From Campylobacter ureolyticus (GTDB lineage: Bacteria; Campylobacterota; Campylobacteria; Campylobacterales; Campylobacteraceae): a DNA stretch of 64,000 bases. Numbering within the stretch: position 1 is the stretch's first letter; each line of letters opens with the position of its first letter. A program made the translations under genes and the position numbers. This document shows positions 34,749 through 44,114 of this stretch, in pieces. Under the pieces are notes generated by a model that had not been told where the DNA came from, did no database searches, and saw only the letters and a program-made list of their open reading frames with translations. The DNA lies in the NCBI RefSeq assembly GCF_013372225.1, contig NZ_CP053832.1, forward strand, positions 1,178,001-1,242,000, in the 5' to 3' direction.

Positions 34749-35957
34749 TCAAAAAATATAAAACTCTGCTTTTAGGACTCCCATGTTCTTTATCTTTATA
34801 ATATGCTTTGGATTTGTAATTGCCTCGCTAGATAAGATAAGACTTGAACCTCTTTCTATGCCATAAAATTTAAGCCTTAAAGCAAGTTCATCATCAAAAA
34901 CTACAATTTTAGTTAAATCTAGTTTTTCTAACTCTTTTGCAAGCTCTTTTGCTATGTCGTATTTATAAATAAAATGTTTTTGTGGATTATTTTTAAAAAA
35001 CAAAAAGTATTGAAGCTGATTAAAGACAAGAAACAAAGATGACAAAGCCAAACTAAAACCTAAAAAGAAAGCCAAAATATTATATTTTTTTCTAAATTTT
35101 GGAAGCCTAACTCTATAAGAATTAAAAAAAACTCTAATAATTAATGGCATTCCTATAACACAATATGGCAAAAACTCCTCTAGCTCAACCTTTTGCCTAA
35201 GAGATAGTATAAGACTTGCACAAAAAGAGGTTATAACTATAAACCAAAGGATATTTTTCTCCTCTTTTACCCAAATCCTATAAACACAGTAAATAAAAAA
35301 TAAAAATAAAAGCGGTGAAAAAACAGCTGCATAAACACCAATAGTATCTAAAAAATAGCTTTTTGGCTTTCCGCTTATATTAAAATCATAAAAAATAAAA
35401 GTTAAAATAAAAAGTAAAAAAGAAGGTATAAAAAGTTTTTTCTCTTTTATATAAAGTCCATAGAAAAATACCCCTAAATACAATATATTGAAAGATTTAT
35501 CTATAAAGACTGAAATAATTAAAATAAAAATGGCTAAATTTATCTTTTTAAGTTCAAATAAATACAAAAATAAAAGCGTGAAAAATATAGAAATACCTGC
35601 CATATTTACTAAAATTGCACTCGCCATAACTCCTGGCAAAAACATATATGAAACTACACAAAACAGCCTATCAATCTTTCTTTTTAAAAACTTTTTTGAT
35701 AACTTATAAAGCAATATGGAATTTGCTAAACTAATCACTAAAAAAGGTAGTCTCAAAGCATAGTCATTTTGTCCAAAAATTTTACAAGATAAATTTATTA
35801 TAAAATTTACTAAATTTGTGTCATTATAAAAAATCTTTGCCTCATAATAACTTATACTTAAATTTGAAATCGCATATAGCAATAAAATAGCATTTATTAT
35901 AAAAATAAAGGCAAATAAAAAATTTTCACTCTTATAAATTTGATTAAAATTTCTCAA
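34749..35957 (-). CDS. Membrane glycosyltransferase-like (GT39/PMT-like) protein
   Basis: 402 residues with roughly ten to eleven membrane helices. The first luminal loop has SYYEAKIFYNDTNL, at the place where GT39/ArnT-type enzymes carry acidic residues, and FGQNDYALRLPFLVISL resembles their second conserved segment. The terminal soluble stretch (DLTKIVVFDDELALRLKF) is short. It probably transfers a lipid-linked sugar to a surface acceptor, but the substrate is not known. Its start overlaps the MFS stop by four bases. Confidence 0.65.
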   Translation of the reverse strand: MRNFNQIYKSENFLFAFIFIINAILLLYAISNLSISYYEAKIFYNDTNLVNFIINLSCKIFGQNDYALRLPFLVISLANSILLYKLSKKFLKRKIDRLFCVVSYMFLPGVMASAILVNMAGISIFFTLLFLYLFELKKINLAIFILIISVFIDKSFNILYLGVFFYGLYIKEKKLFIPSFLLFILTFIFYDFNISGKPKSYFLDTIGVYAAVFSPLLFLFFIYCVYRIWVKEEKNILWFIVITSFCASLILSLRQKVELEEFLPYCVIGMPLIIRVFFNSYRVRLPKFRKKYNILAFFLGFSLALSSLFLVFNQLQYFLFFKNNPQKHFIYKYDIAKELAKELEKLDLTKIVVFDDELALRLKFYGIERGSSLILSSEAITNPKHIIKIKNMGVLKAEFYIF

Positions 35958-37099
35958 TTTAAACTCTTTTTAAGCAGTATCGAAAAAATAAAAGATATAA
36001 AAAGCATAAAACTCATAAAAAATAAAAATCCACTCCAACCGGAATTTGTGTAGATAAACCCTGGTAAAAAGCTACCAATAGATCCACCAAGGTAATAAAA
36101 ACTTACATAAAGTCCATTTGCAATTCCTTTATGATTTAGATTTATTAAATTTATATATCCAGAGCCACAAGTGTGCGATAAAAAGTTACCAAAACATACA
36201 ACGAGCATAGCAAAAAACATAATATAAAAATTATGTGTATGAAGTAAAAATGTTCCTAAAATAAATATCACCACACCACAAATCATGCTGTTTTTACTGC
36301 CATTTAAAAATTTATTAATTTTAGAAATATTAAATGATATTATAAGTCCTATAAGCCAGCCTGCATACATAATTCCTGTTTTTGAACCGCTATAACTTCC
36401 ATCAATTTTAACAAGCTCAAATGGTAAAAAATTAAGTACACCTTGAAAAGAGAAAAATATAAAATATATATATAAACAAATAAATGCATTTTCTTTTATT
36501 AAAAACATATTTTTTATATCACTTATTTTTGGTTTAATTAAATTTGAGCCTTTAGTACCGCTAATTTTTGTAACTAAAAACGATGCAATTAAAAGCAATA
36601 TTCCAATTACAATAAAAAAAACTCTCCAATTTCCAAAAATATCGTTAAATAATCCAGATAAAAATCTACCCAAAAATCCACCTAAAATAGTTATTCCTAT
36701 ATAAATACCTATATTTTTACCAACAGAACTTTTTGGCGAGTTTATGGAAATATAACTCATTATCCCAGTCAAAGCAGCTGGAGCTATAAGTCCTTGGAGT
36801 CCTCTAATCATCAAAAGAGCTAAATAACTTGATGAAATTGCAAAAGCAATTTCTAAAATACCAAATATTAAAAAAGCAAAAATAAGTATCTTTTTAATAG
36901 CGAATTTTTCTAAAATATATCCGTAAAAAATACTTGCAAAAGCAAGAGGAGTTAAAATAGAAGTAGTAAAAAGAGAGGCTTGAAATTTAGAGATATTTAA
37001 AATCTCTTCAAATAATGGCTGCAATGGTTGGGTGGCATACATGACACAAAGTGTTAATATAGCACACAAATACATCACAAAAAGCTCAAATTTACTCAC
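35954..37099 (-). CDS. MFS transporter
   Basis: 381 residues, 12 helices. TQPLQPLFEEILNISKFQASL at the first loop and YGYILEKFAIKKILIF match the drug/AraJ-like MFS branch; GRFLSGLFNDIFGNWR lies at helix 5. Substrate unknown; an efflux role is likely by branch. It overlaps the GT39-like gene by four bases and so is co-transcribed with it. Confidence 0.85.
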   Translation of the reverse strand: MSKFELFVMYLCAILTLCVMYATQPLQPLFEEILNISKFQASLFTTSILTPLAFASIFYGYILEKFAIKKILIFAFLIFGILEIAFAISSSYLALLMIRGLQGLIAPAALTGIMSYISINSPKSSVGKNIGIYIGITILGGFLGRFLSGLFNDIFGNWRVFFIVIGILLLIASFLVTKISGTKGSNLIKPKISDIKNMFLIKENAFICLYIYFIFFSFQGVLNFLPFELVKIDGSYSGSKTGIMYAGWLIGLIISFNISKINKFLNGSKNSMICGVVIFILGTFLLHTHNFYIMFFAMLVVCFGNFLSHTCGSGYINLINLNHKGIANGLYVSFYYLGGSIGSFLPGFIYTNSGWSGFLFFMSFMLFISFIFSILLKKSLN

Positions 37100-37134
37100 T
37101 TAAAATCCTTAAATTTAACTCCAAATTTTAAAAT

Positions 37135-37590
37135 TCAAATTTTTGATTCAAAGGTGTCATTTTCCCAAAAAAACTCTATCCATTCATTGGCTTCTTTTAC
37201 TGTGAAATCAGGCTTTATCAAAGCTCTTTCCTTAAAAAATAAAGTAGCTATTTTAAACTCAATCTTTGGGTATTTTTTGCTTAAAACCTTATGAATTTCA
37301 ACCATACTTTCACCGCTATCTATCATATCATCAACTAAAACTACTCTTTTATAACTACTTAAATCAGGCACGTTAAAAATTTCAACCTCATCAAGCTTTT
37401 TTGTGTTATCATAATGAACTGAATTTAGTGCAAATAAATTTCTGCTTTTGAAAATTGTTGCTAAAAAATGTCCAGCTGTTAACCCCCCTCTTGCAATTGC
37501 AACAAAAGCATCTGGCTTAAAATTTTGATCAATTTTTTTTGCTAAATCTCTTATATCTTTATCAAATTCTTCATAACTGTAATAAACCAT
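37135..37590 (-). CDS. Purine phosphoribosyltransferase
   Basis: 151 residues. The PRPP loop is VVLVDDMIDSGESMVEI, and FVAIARGGLTAGHFLA is the preceding loop. The C-terminal WIEFFWEN resembles xanthine-guanine or hypoxanthine phosphoribosyltransferases. It makes nucleotides from salvaged bases in the cytosol. It lies eight bases after an NCS2 purine permease, so uptake and trapping of purines are encoded together. Confidence 0.85.
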   Translation of the reverse strand: MVYYSYEEFDKDIRDLAKKIDQNFKPDAFVAIARGGLTAGHFLATIFKSRNLFALNSVHYDNTKKLDEVEIFNVPDLSSYKRVVLVDDMIDSGESMVEIHKVLSKKYPKIEFKIATLFFKERALIKPDFTVKEANEWIEFFWENDTFESKI

Positions 37591-37598
37591 ATTTTTTC

Positions 37599-38879
37599 CT
37601 ATTTTATAATAAATGACAACAAGCTAATAAAAGCAAGAGTTAAAATTCCAATATTTATAGGCTCTCTCTTTACCAACTTTACAAAAAAGTAAGCCACAAA
37701 TCCAAATGCCAAACCTGTTGTTATAGAATAAGTCAAAGGCATTAATATAACTATAAAAAACGCCGCAACAGCTGTAGCTTGGTCACTAAAATCTATTTTT
37801 GATAATTCACTAAACATTAAAACCCCAACCATAACCAATACTGGATAAATAGCATTTGGCGGAATTGCTTTAAAAAGTGGCAGCATGAATAAAGTTAAAA
37901 TAAAAAACATTCCAGTAAATACCGCAGTCAAACCAGTTCTTCCACCTTCTTCTACTCCACTTGCACTTTCAGCAAAAGCCGTTGTTGTACTTGTTCCTAA
38001 AAATGAACTTGTAGTTGAACCAAGAGCATCGACCACCAAAGTTTTTTCAAATTTTTTCATACCATCCTTATCATCAAAAAGTCTTGCTCTATTTCCAACA
38101 CCTGAAAGTGTTCCAAGTGAGTCAAAAAGCTGAGTTATAAAAAATGTAATTATTGCTGGAAGTAAAGCTAAGCTTAAAGCACTTTTCACATCAAGCTCTA
38201 AAAATATAGGAGTAATAGAACTTGGAAGTGAAAAAAAGCTAGTTGGATAAGGTGAAATTTTAAAAACCCAAGCAATTATTGAGGTTGTTAAAACAGCTAT
38301 TATAAAGGCTCCTTTTACTCTTAATGCCCAAAAGCAAATCACCATTAAAAGTCCTAAAAGCCCAATTAAAGTATTTGTGTCGTGGAAATCACCTAAAGTC
38401 ACAAGTGTTGCATCACTATGAACTATTATACCCATTTGCTTAAGCCCAACAAAACTTATAAAGGTCCCTATTCCAGCACTAATTGCAAGTCTTAAATCCT
38501 TTGGAATGCTTTTTAAAATCCAAACTCTAAACTGAGTGAAAGATAAAATTAAAAATATAAATCCACTTATAAAAACAACTCCCAAAGCTGTTTGCCAAGG
38601 AATTTTCATACCTAAAACAAGCCCAAAAGTAAAATAAGCATTAAGCCCCATTCCAACACTCATTGCAATTGGCGTATTTGCAATAATTCCATTTAAAACG
38701 GTTGCAAAAATTGTTATTAAAGCTGTTGCTGTAATGAGTGCTTCCATAGGCATTCCAGCATTACTCATAATTATTGCATTTACAGGAACTATATACATCA
38801 TAGTTAAAAAAGTTGTAAATCCAGCACTAAACTCAGTTTTAACACTAGTTTGATTTTCTTTTAGTTTGAAAAAATCCAT
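37599..38879 (-). CDS. NCS2 (AzgA-like) purine permease
   Basis: 426 residues, about 13 helices. The opening TTFLTMMYIVPVNAIIMSNAG, MSVGMGLNAYFTFGLV and STTTAFAESASGVEEGGRTG are AzgA/PbuG-branch signatures and point to adenine, hypoxanthine or guanine uptake by proton symport. It is followed by the phosphoribosyltransferase and overlaps mqnE by one base upstream. Normal length, intact. Confidence 0.88.
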   Translation of the reverse strand: MDFFKLKENQTSVKTEFSAGFTTFLTMMYIVPVNAIIMSNAGMPMEALITATALITIFATVLNGIIANTPIAMSVGMGLNAYFTFGLVLGMKIPWQTALGVVFISGFIFLILSFTQFRVWILKSIPKDLRLAISAGIGTFISFVGLKQMGIIVHSDATLVTLGDFHDTNTLIGLLGLLMVICFWALRVKGAFIIAVLTTSIIAWVFKISPYPTSFFSLPSSITPIFLELDVKSALSLALLPAIITFFITQLFDSLGTLSGVGNRARLFDDKDGMKKFEKTLVVDALGSTTSSFLGTSTTTAFAESASGVEEGGRTGLTAVFTGMFFILTLFMLPLFKAIPPNAIYPVLVMVGVLMFSELSKIDFSDQATAVAAFFIVILMPLTYSITTGLAFGFVAYFFVKLVKREPINIGILTLAFISLLSFIIK

Positions 38880-39955
38880 TAATAAACCTTTATTTCGTTA
38901 TATAAACTATCCCTCTCAACAGGAATAAGCCCAGAGGTTTTAATAAGCTCTATAAAATCTCCAACTTGAGTGCCCTTATCACTACTTGCACCAGCACTAC
39001 TTTGAATGCTTTCTTTTTCTATAGTGCCATCTAAATCATCACATCCAAACTCTTGCGCTACAAGTGCTAAATTTATAGTTGTTGTAGCCCAGTAAGATTT
39101 AATATGTTTAATATTATCAAGCATTAATCTTGAAATAGCAAATGTTTTTAAAATTTCAACTGATCCTAAAAACTCCTTTATTTTTAAATAATTATTATTT
39201 CTCTGATAAACAAGTGGAATAAATGCATTAAATCCACCTTTTTTGTTTTTAATAGCCTTATCTTGCACATCTCTAAGTCTTAACATATGATCAATTCTAT
39301 TTGCCCTAGTTTCTAAATGTCCAAAAAGCATGGTTGCATTACTTTCATGCCCCATTTCATGCCAAATTTCATGTATTTTAAGCCACTCGTTGCTTTTTAC
39401 CTTTCCATTGCAAATTTTTTTTCTAATCTCTTCATCAAATATTTCAGCTCCTCCACCAGGCATCGAATCAACACCGTAGCTAACCATTTTTTCTAAAACT
39501 TCTTCATAGCTAAAACCATTTTTTCTAGATAAAAAATCAACCTCAGCAGCTGTCATTGCCTTGATATGCAAAAAAGGATATTTTTCTTTTATTTTTTTAA
39601 AAATTTCTAAGTACCACTGCCAAGAAACATTTGGATTGTGAGCAGAGACGATATGAATTTCTTTTGTACCTCTTTTTACCGTTTCATCAACTATTTGCAT
39701 AATCTCTTCATGACTCATGGTATAAGCTTTATCATTTTTTCTATGAGATGAAAAAGCACAAAATAAACAAACATCAGCACATAAATTTGTGGGGTTTATA
39801 TGGCGATTTAAATTAAAATAAACTTTTTTGCCATTTATTTGCTCTCTTTTTTTATTAGCAAATTTTCCTAAAGTATAAAGATCAAAATCATAAAGCTTTA
39901 ATCCATCTTCATACTCAAGTCTTATATCGTTTTCTAATTTTTCTAAAATTTCCAT
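38879..39955 (-). CDS. mqnE: Aminofutalosine synthase, radical SAM
   Basis: 358 residues. The radical SAM cluster motif is CADVCLFC near residue 60, after FNLNRHINPTN. KEIHIVSAHNPNVSWQWY, GVDSMPGGGAEIF and HESNATMLFGHLET are MqnE signatures. It couples the enolpyruvyl-benzoate compound with SAM to make aminofutalosine in menaquinone synthesis, the route used by epsilonproteobacteria. The one-base overlap with the purine permease is fitting, because the pathway releases adenine. Confidence 0.93.
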   Translation of the reverse strand: MEILEKLENDIRLEYEDGLKLYDFDLYTLGKFANKKREQINGKKVYFNLNRHINPTNLCADVCLFCAFSSHRKNDKAYTMSHEEIMQIVDETVKRGTKEIHIVSAHNPNVSWQWYLEIFKKIKEKYPFLHIKAMTAAEVDFLSRKNGFSYEEVLEKMVSYGVDSMPGGGAEIFDEEIRKKICNGKVKSNEWLKIHEIWHEMGHESNATMLFGHLETRANRIDHMLRLRDVQDKAIKNKKGGFNAFIPLVYQRNNNYLKIKEFLGSVEILKTFAISRLMLDNIKHIKSYWATTTINLALVAQEFGCDDLDGTIEKESIQSSAGASSDKGTQVGDFIELIKTSGLIPVERDSLYNEIKVY

Positions 39956-40082
39956 TTTTATCCTAAAAATAAAATTGAAATTACATTATAAGCCTTTTGC
40001 ACTTAAAAAAGCTTTTATTTTTATAAATTTATGAATTTTAAAGCTAAATTTACTAAATTTGCCTTTGTTAAACTTAAATTTG

Positions 40083-40088
40083 TATAAT
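40083..40088 (+). promoter_or_regulatory. -10 element of glmS
   Basis: TTTGTATAAT, with TATAAT 45 bases before the ATG. AAAGGAT at 40121-40127 is the ribosome site. Confidence 0.6.
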
Positions 40089-40132
40089 GCTTAATTAAAA
40101 AATAAATATTTATTATATAAAAGGATAAATTT

Positions 40133-41947
40133 ATGTGTGGTATAGTTGGCTATATTGGTCAAAAAGAGAAAAAAAATATAATATTAAACGGACTAAAAGA
40201 GCTTGAATATAGAGGGTACGATAGTTCAGGAATGGCTATTATGGATGAAAATGGAAAGATTGATTGTTTTAAAGCTGTTGGAAAAATAAAAAATTTAGAA
40301 GAAAAAACTAAAAATTTTAGTTCAATAGGACAAGGTATAGCAATAGGCCATACAAGATGGGCAACTCATGGTAAACCAACTGAAATAAATGCTCACCCGC
40401 ATTTTGGAGAATATAGTTTTGTAATCCATAATGGCATCATAGAAAACTATAAGGAATTAAAAGATGAACTTGAAAAAGATGGTATTAAATTTTTAAGTCA
40501 AACAGATACAGAAGTCATAGTTAAACTATTTGAAAAGATAAATCAAAAAGAAAGTGACCCATTTAAGGCTTTTAAAAAAACTATTTCAAGGCTTATTGGG
40601 GCTTATGCGATACTTTTAATAACAAAAAAAGCAAATGGAGAGATATTTTTTGCAAAAAATGCAGTGCCTTTAATAGTTGGTAAAAATGATGATGGTGAAA
40701 TCTTTTTTAGCTCATCAGATTCACCATTAATAGGATTTTTAAAAGATGTTGCGTACTTAGATGATAATACTTATGGCGTAGCTAAATTTAGTGATATTAA
40801 ATTTTTTAAAGATGAAAATGAAATAAATCCTAGTAAAAAAACTCTTCCTAGCGATAGAAGTTTTGCTCAAAAAGAGGGTTTTAGATTTTTTATGGAAAAA
40901 GAAATTTATGAACAAAGCGTAGTTGCAACTGAAACACTAATGGGAAGAATAAAAAACAATCAAATTTATCTTGAAGAGCTTGATAAAGAGCTTTTTAATA
41001 ACATTGATGAAGTTATAATGTGTGCTTGTGGAACAAGCTATCATGCAGCCTTAACAGCAAGCTATCTGTTTGAAAGAGTTGCAAAAATAAGAACAAAAGT
41101 TGAAGTTGCGAGTGAGTTTAGATACAAAGATCCAGTTTTAAGAAAAAACTCACTTTTTATAGTTATTTCTCAAAGTGGTGAAACAGCTGATACATTAGAG
41201 GCTTTAAAAATAGCTAAAGAAGCCGGTCTTAAAACTCTTGCAATTTGCAATGTTGATAATAGTTCAATTGTTCGACTTGCTGATAATACTCTTTTAACAA
41301 GAGCTGGAATTGAAAAAGGAGTTGCATCTACAAAGGCCTTTTCAACACAAGTTATAACGCTTTGGCTTGTTGTTTTATATCTAGCAAATTTAAATAAAAC
41401 AATAAGTAAAAACGAATTTGAAAAAGAACTTAAAACTTTACTCAAAATTCCAAAAATTTTAGAAGTTCCATCTGATTTGCAAGAAAAACTTCACCGTTTA
41501 AGTAAGCACTATCTTCATGGGCATGGCTTTTTCTTTATAGGAAGAGATGTTTTTTATCCACTTGCACTTGAGGGGGCTTTAAAATTAAAGGAAATAAGTT
41601 ATCTTCACGCAGAAGGATACGCAAGCGGAGAAATGAAGCATGGCCCAATTGCTCTTGTTGATGAAAAGCTCTACACAATTGCTTTAATGCCTGAAAATAT
41701 GCTTTATGAAAAAACAAGAAGTAATGTTGAAGAAATTGTTGCAAGAGATGGATTTGTATTTGCACTTAGTCCAAAAGAGTTTGATTTAAGTGATGACTTT
41801 ATAAAAACAAGCAAACAAGATCACTATATGAGCGAATTTTTTGAAATGCTTGTGATACTTCAAATTTTTGCACTTGAAGTTGCTATAAGACTTGGAAATG
41901 ATGTTGATATGCCTAGAAACTTAGCTAAAAGCGTAACTGTGGAATAA
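40133..41947 (+). CDS. glmS: Glucosamine--fructose-6-phosphate aminotransferase
   Basis: 604 residues. Cys2 (MCGIVGYIG) is the glutaminase nucleophile; GHTRWATHG and HNGIIENY complete that domain. Two SIS domains follow with CGTSYHAALTASYLFE and ISQSGETADTLEAL, and the end is NLAKSVTVE. It makes glucosamine 6-phosphate for peptidoglycan, LPS and glycan synthesis. A HIT-like gene follows after 12 bases. Confidence 0.96.
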   Translation: MCGIVGYIGQKEKKNIILNGLKELEYRGYDSSGMAIMDENGKIDCFKAVGKIKNLEEKTKNFSSIGQGIAIGHTRWATHGKPTEINAHPHFGEYSFVIHNGIIENYKELKDELEKDGIKFLSQTDTEVIVKLFEKINQKESDPFKAFKKTISRLIGAYAILLITKKANGEIFFAKNAVPLIVGKNDDGEIFFSSSDSPLIGFLKDVAYLDDNTYGVAKFSDIKFFKDENEINPSKKTLPSDRSFAQKEGFRFFMEKEIYEQSVVATETLMGRIKNNQIYLEELDKELFNNIDEVIMCACGTSYHAALTASYLFERVAKIRTKVEVASEFRYKDPVLRKNSLFIVISQSGETADTLEALKIAKEAGLKTLAICNVDNSSIVRLADNTLLTRAGIEKGVASTKAFSTQVITLWLVVLYLANLNKTISKNEFEKELKTLLKIPKILEVPSDLQEKLHRLSKHYLHGHGFFFIGRDVFYPLALEGALKLKEISYLHAEGYASGEMKHGPIALVDEKLYTIALMPENMLYEKTRSNVEEIVARDGFVFALSPKEFDLSDDFIKTSKQDHYMSEFFEMLVILQIFALEVAIRLGNDVDMPRNLAKSVTVE

Positions 41948-41959
41948 AAAGAGTTAAAT

Positions 41960-42322
41960 ATGATTTTTAAAGATGACTTTATTTTTATCGAAAGAGAAAT
42001 TTCACAAATTCCTTGGATTAAAATTTTTACAAATGATGGCAAAAAAGAACTTAGCTTTTGTGATAAAGATACTATAAATAGGCTTTTTGAAGCTGTTTTA
42101 ATAAGTGAAAAAACTATGATAGAGTTTTATAAACCTAAAAAGATAAATATTGCCTCTTTTGCAAATTATGTTCCAAGAGTGCATTTTCATGTAATGGCAA
42201 GATTTGAAAATGACGATTTTTTTCCAGAGTCAATGTGGGGCAAAAAACAAAGAGATTCTAAGCTCATTTTGCCTGATTTTAATGAATTTACTAAAATTTT
42301 AATAAAAAATCTCAGCAAATAA
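41960..42322 (+). CDS. HIT-family protein
   Basis: 120 residues. PRVHFHVMARF near residue 75 is the histidine-triad motif (HxH here, with the third position Ala), typical of short HIT members. Such proteins bind or hydrolyse nucleotide phosphoramidates or dinucleotides. Weak ribosome site (AGAG) ahead of ATG 41960. Co-transcribed with glmS and closed by a strong terminator. Confidence 0.8.
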   Translation: MIFKDDFIFIEREISQIPWIKIFTNDGKKELSFCDKDTINRLFEAVLISEKTMIEFYKPKKINIASFANYVPRVHFHVMARFENDDFFPESMWGKKQRDSKLILPDFNEFTKILIKNLSK

Positions 42323-42323
42323 A

Positions 42324-42356
42324 TTTATAAAGCAAGAAATTATCTTGCTTTATAAA
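42324..42356. terminator. Bidirectional terminator
   Basis: A 14-bp perfect inverted repeat (TTTATAAAGCAAGA and its complement) with a five-base loop, between convergent genes. Confidence 0.75.
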
Positions 42357-42358
42357 AA

Positions 42359-43180
42359 CTAAATAAAAGTATTATAGATATCGTCTAAAAGTAAAAACTT
42401 CTTATCTAAAGTTCCTTTATAAAATGGAAGTAAGGTGCTTTCATAAGCTTGTTTGAAAAATCCTTCTTTGCTTAATTCCAAAATTGACTTATTAACAAAT
42501 TTAATTAAATCTTTATTGTCTTTTTTTGCAGCTGCTGCAATAAAATCAATATTACCAACTATTTTTATAGACATTTCAAAATCAGGATCTAGCAATGGGA
42601 TATATGCAACCAAAATATTTGTATGCAAATATGCATCGCCCTCTCCATTTGTTAACTTTTCAAAGCAATCCTTAGAATTAGAACAATAAACAAGATCAAA
42701 GTTAGAGATACCTTTTTCCTCTAACCATTCAATACTTGTGGTGCCCTTAATAACTAAAAGCTTAACATTATAGAGATCTTTAACAGTTTTTATATTTTTT
42801 GACTTGTGGCTTATAACAGCAAGATTACTTGATAAATAAGGCATTGAAAAAGAAACTTTTTTAGCTCTTTCATCGTTTTGGGTATAGTTTGCAACCAGCA
42901 AATCAACTTTATTACTATCTAGAAAAGGTATTCTATCATTTGCATTTACTCCGACTAATTCTATATATCCATTTTCTCCAACAAGTTTTTCTCCAAGTTT
43001 TTTAGCTAACTCGGCCTCAAAACCCTCAAATTCATTATTGCTGTTTAAAACAGAAAATGGCGGCTGTGATAATCTCACACCTATCCTAACTTTTTTAGTT
43101 CTTTGAATTGTAGCTAAGTCATTAGCAAAACCAAAAACACAAAAAAACAACAACAAAATAGCAGTTATTTTCTTAAACAT
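42359..43180 (-). CDS. Amino-acid ABC transporter substrate-binding protein (family 3)
   Basis: 273 residues with signal peptide (AILLLFFCVFGFAND). Two lobes: VRIGVRLSQPPFSVLN, FEGFEAELAKKLGEKL, DLLVANYTQNDERAKKVSFS. The bound amino acid would contact the Asp/Arg pair typical of PBP type 2 proteins. No permease or ATPase is next to it, so it is an orphan. Relatives in campylobacters are PEB1/CjaA-like surface proteins. It may alternatively be a sensor-type binding protein. Confidence 0.82.
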   Translation of the reverse strand: MFKKITAILLLFFCVFGFANDLATIQRTKKVRIGVRLSQPPFSVLNSNNEFEGFEAELAKKLGEKLVGENGYIELVGVNANDRIPFLDSNKVDLLVANYTQNDERAKKVSFSMPYLSSNLAVISHKSKNIKTVKDLYNVKLLVIKGTTSIEWLEEKGISNFDLVYCSNSKDCFEKLTNGEGDAYLHTNILVAYIPLLDPDFEMSIKIVGNIDFIAAAAKKDNKDLIKFVNKSILELSKEGFFKQAYESTLLPFYKGTLDKKFLLLDDIYNTFI

Positions 43181-43292
43181 TAAATCTCCTTATATATTTT
43201 TATAAATGAAAGGCATAATTTTATTTAAATTAATTTTAAAATTTGCTTAAATATATATCAATATATTTTAACATTTATTAAACATAAATTGT

Positions 43293-43298
43293 TATAAT
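43293..43298 (+). promoter_or_regulatory. -10 element of the YceI gene
   Basis: TATAAT inside TTGTTATAATAATA, 36 bases before the ATG; AAAAGGAT is the ribosome site. Confidence 0.5.
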
Positions 43299-43334
43299 AA
43301 TAAAACTTATTTATAAATTAAAAAAAGGATAAAA

Positions 43335-43901
43335 ATGAGAAAAATTTTATTTTCACTTGCGGCTTGTTCGCTTTTAACATTTAGTCTTGCAAATGCAAAA
43401 GAATACGTAGTTGATACAGCTCACACAGATGTTGGGTTTAAAATAAAACATATGCAAATTAGCAATACAAAAGGAAATTTTGCTGATTTTAAAGGAGTTG
43501 TTGATTTTGATGAGCAAACTATGAAGTTAAACAAACTCGAAGCAACAATTCAAACAGCCTCAGTTGATACAGGAAATGAAGGAAGAGATGAGCATTTAAG
43601 AGATACTGACTTTTTTGATACTAAAAAATTTCCTGAAATGAAATTTGTAATGACTGAGTTTAAATTTGATGATGGTGAAAAAGATGAAGGTATTGTAAAA
43701 GGTGATTTAACAATAAAAGGCGTTACAAAACCTATCGAGCTTGAATATGAATTTGGCGGTATATCAAAAGGAGATGTTGAAAAAATAGGCTTTAATCTAA
43801 GTGGAAAAATAGATAGAACTGACTTTGGCGTTGGTGAAAAAAGCCTAGCAATTGGAAGCGAAGTAAAGCTTGATATTGAAATTGAAGCTGACGCAAAATA
43901 A
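43335..43901 (+). CDS. YceI-family periplasmic protein
   Basis: 188 residues with signal peptide (LFSLAACSLLTFSLANA). DTAHTDVGFKIKHMQISNTKGNF, TASVDTGNEGRDEHLRD, FFDTKKFPEMKF and GDLTIKGVTKPI follow in YceI order. The lipocalin-like barrel binds polyisoprenoids; campylobacter members are induced by stress or acid. Monocistronic between two hairpins. Confidence 0.93.
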   Translation: MRKILFSLAACSLLTFSLANAKEYVVDTAHTDVGFKIKHMQISNTKGNFADFKGVVDFDEQTMKLNKLEATIQTASVDTGNEGRDEHLRDTDFFDTKKFPEMKFVMTEFKFDDGEKDEGIVKGDLTIKGVTKPIELEYEFGGISKGDVEKIGFNLSGKIDRTDFGVGEKSLAIGSEVKLDIEIEADAK

Positions 43902-43912
43902 TATTTTTAGAA

Positions 43913-43942
43913 AAATCCAACTTAAGTTTTTAGGTTGGATTT
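43913..43942 (+). terminator. Terminator after the YceI gene
   Basis: AAATCCAAC (43913-43921) pairs with GTTGGATTT (43934-43942). Confidence 0.6.
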
Positions 43943-44037
43943 ATAAAACTATATCTAACATAACATTACCAATATAATTAAATGCTCTATTTGCGATTAT
44001 ATAAAATTAATTATGGCAATGACATAAATAAATTTGG

Positions 44038-44043
44038 TATAAT
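44038..44043 (+). promoter_or_regulatory. -10 element of the Cache-type gene
   Basis: TTTGGTATAAT, an extended -10, about 70 bases ahead of the proposed start. Confidence 0.5.
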
Positions 44044-44114
44044 TCCACTTTCAAGTCAAATAAAATACACAAAATAAATTTGTTTGATTTATAAAAATTA
44101 GAAAAGGAAGCAAA

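Noticed and set aside
37885-38133. Plus-strand ORF over the NCS2 permease gene
   Set aside because: Shadow of the intact permease frame; the same applies to the other long antisense frames over gpsA, glyS, rpoD, glmS and cysK.
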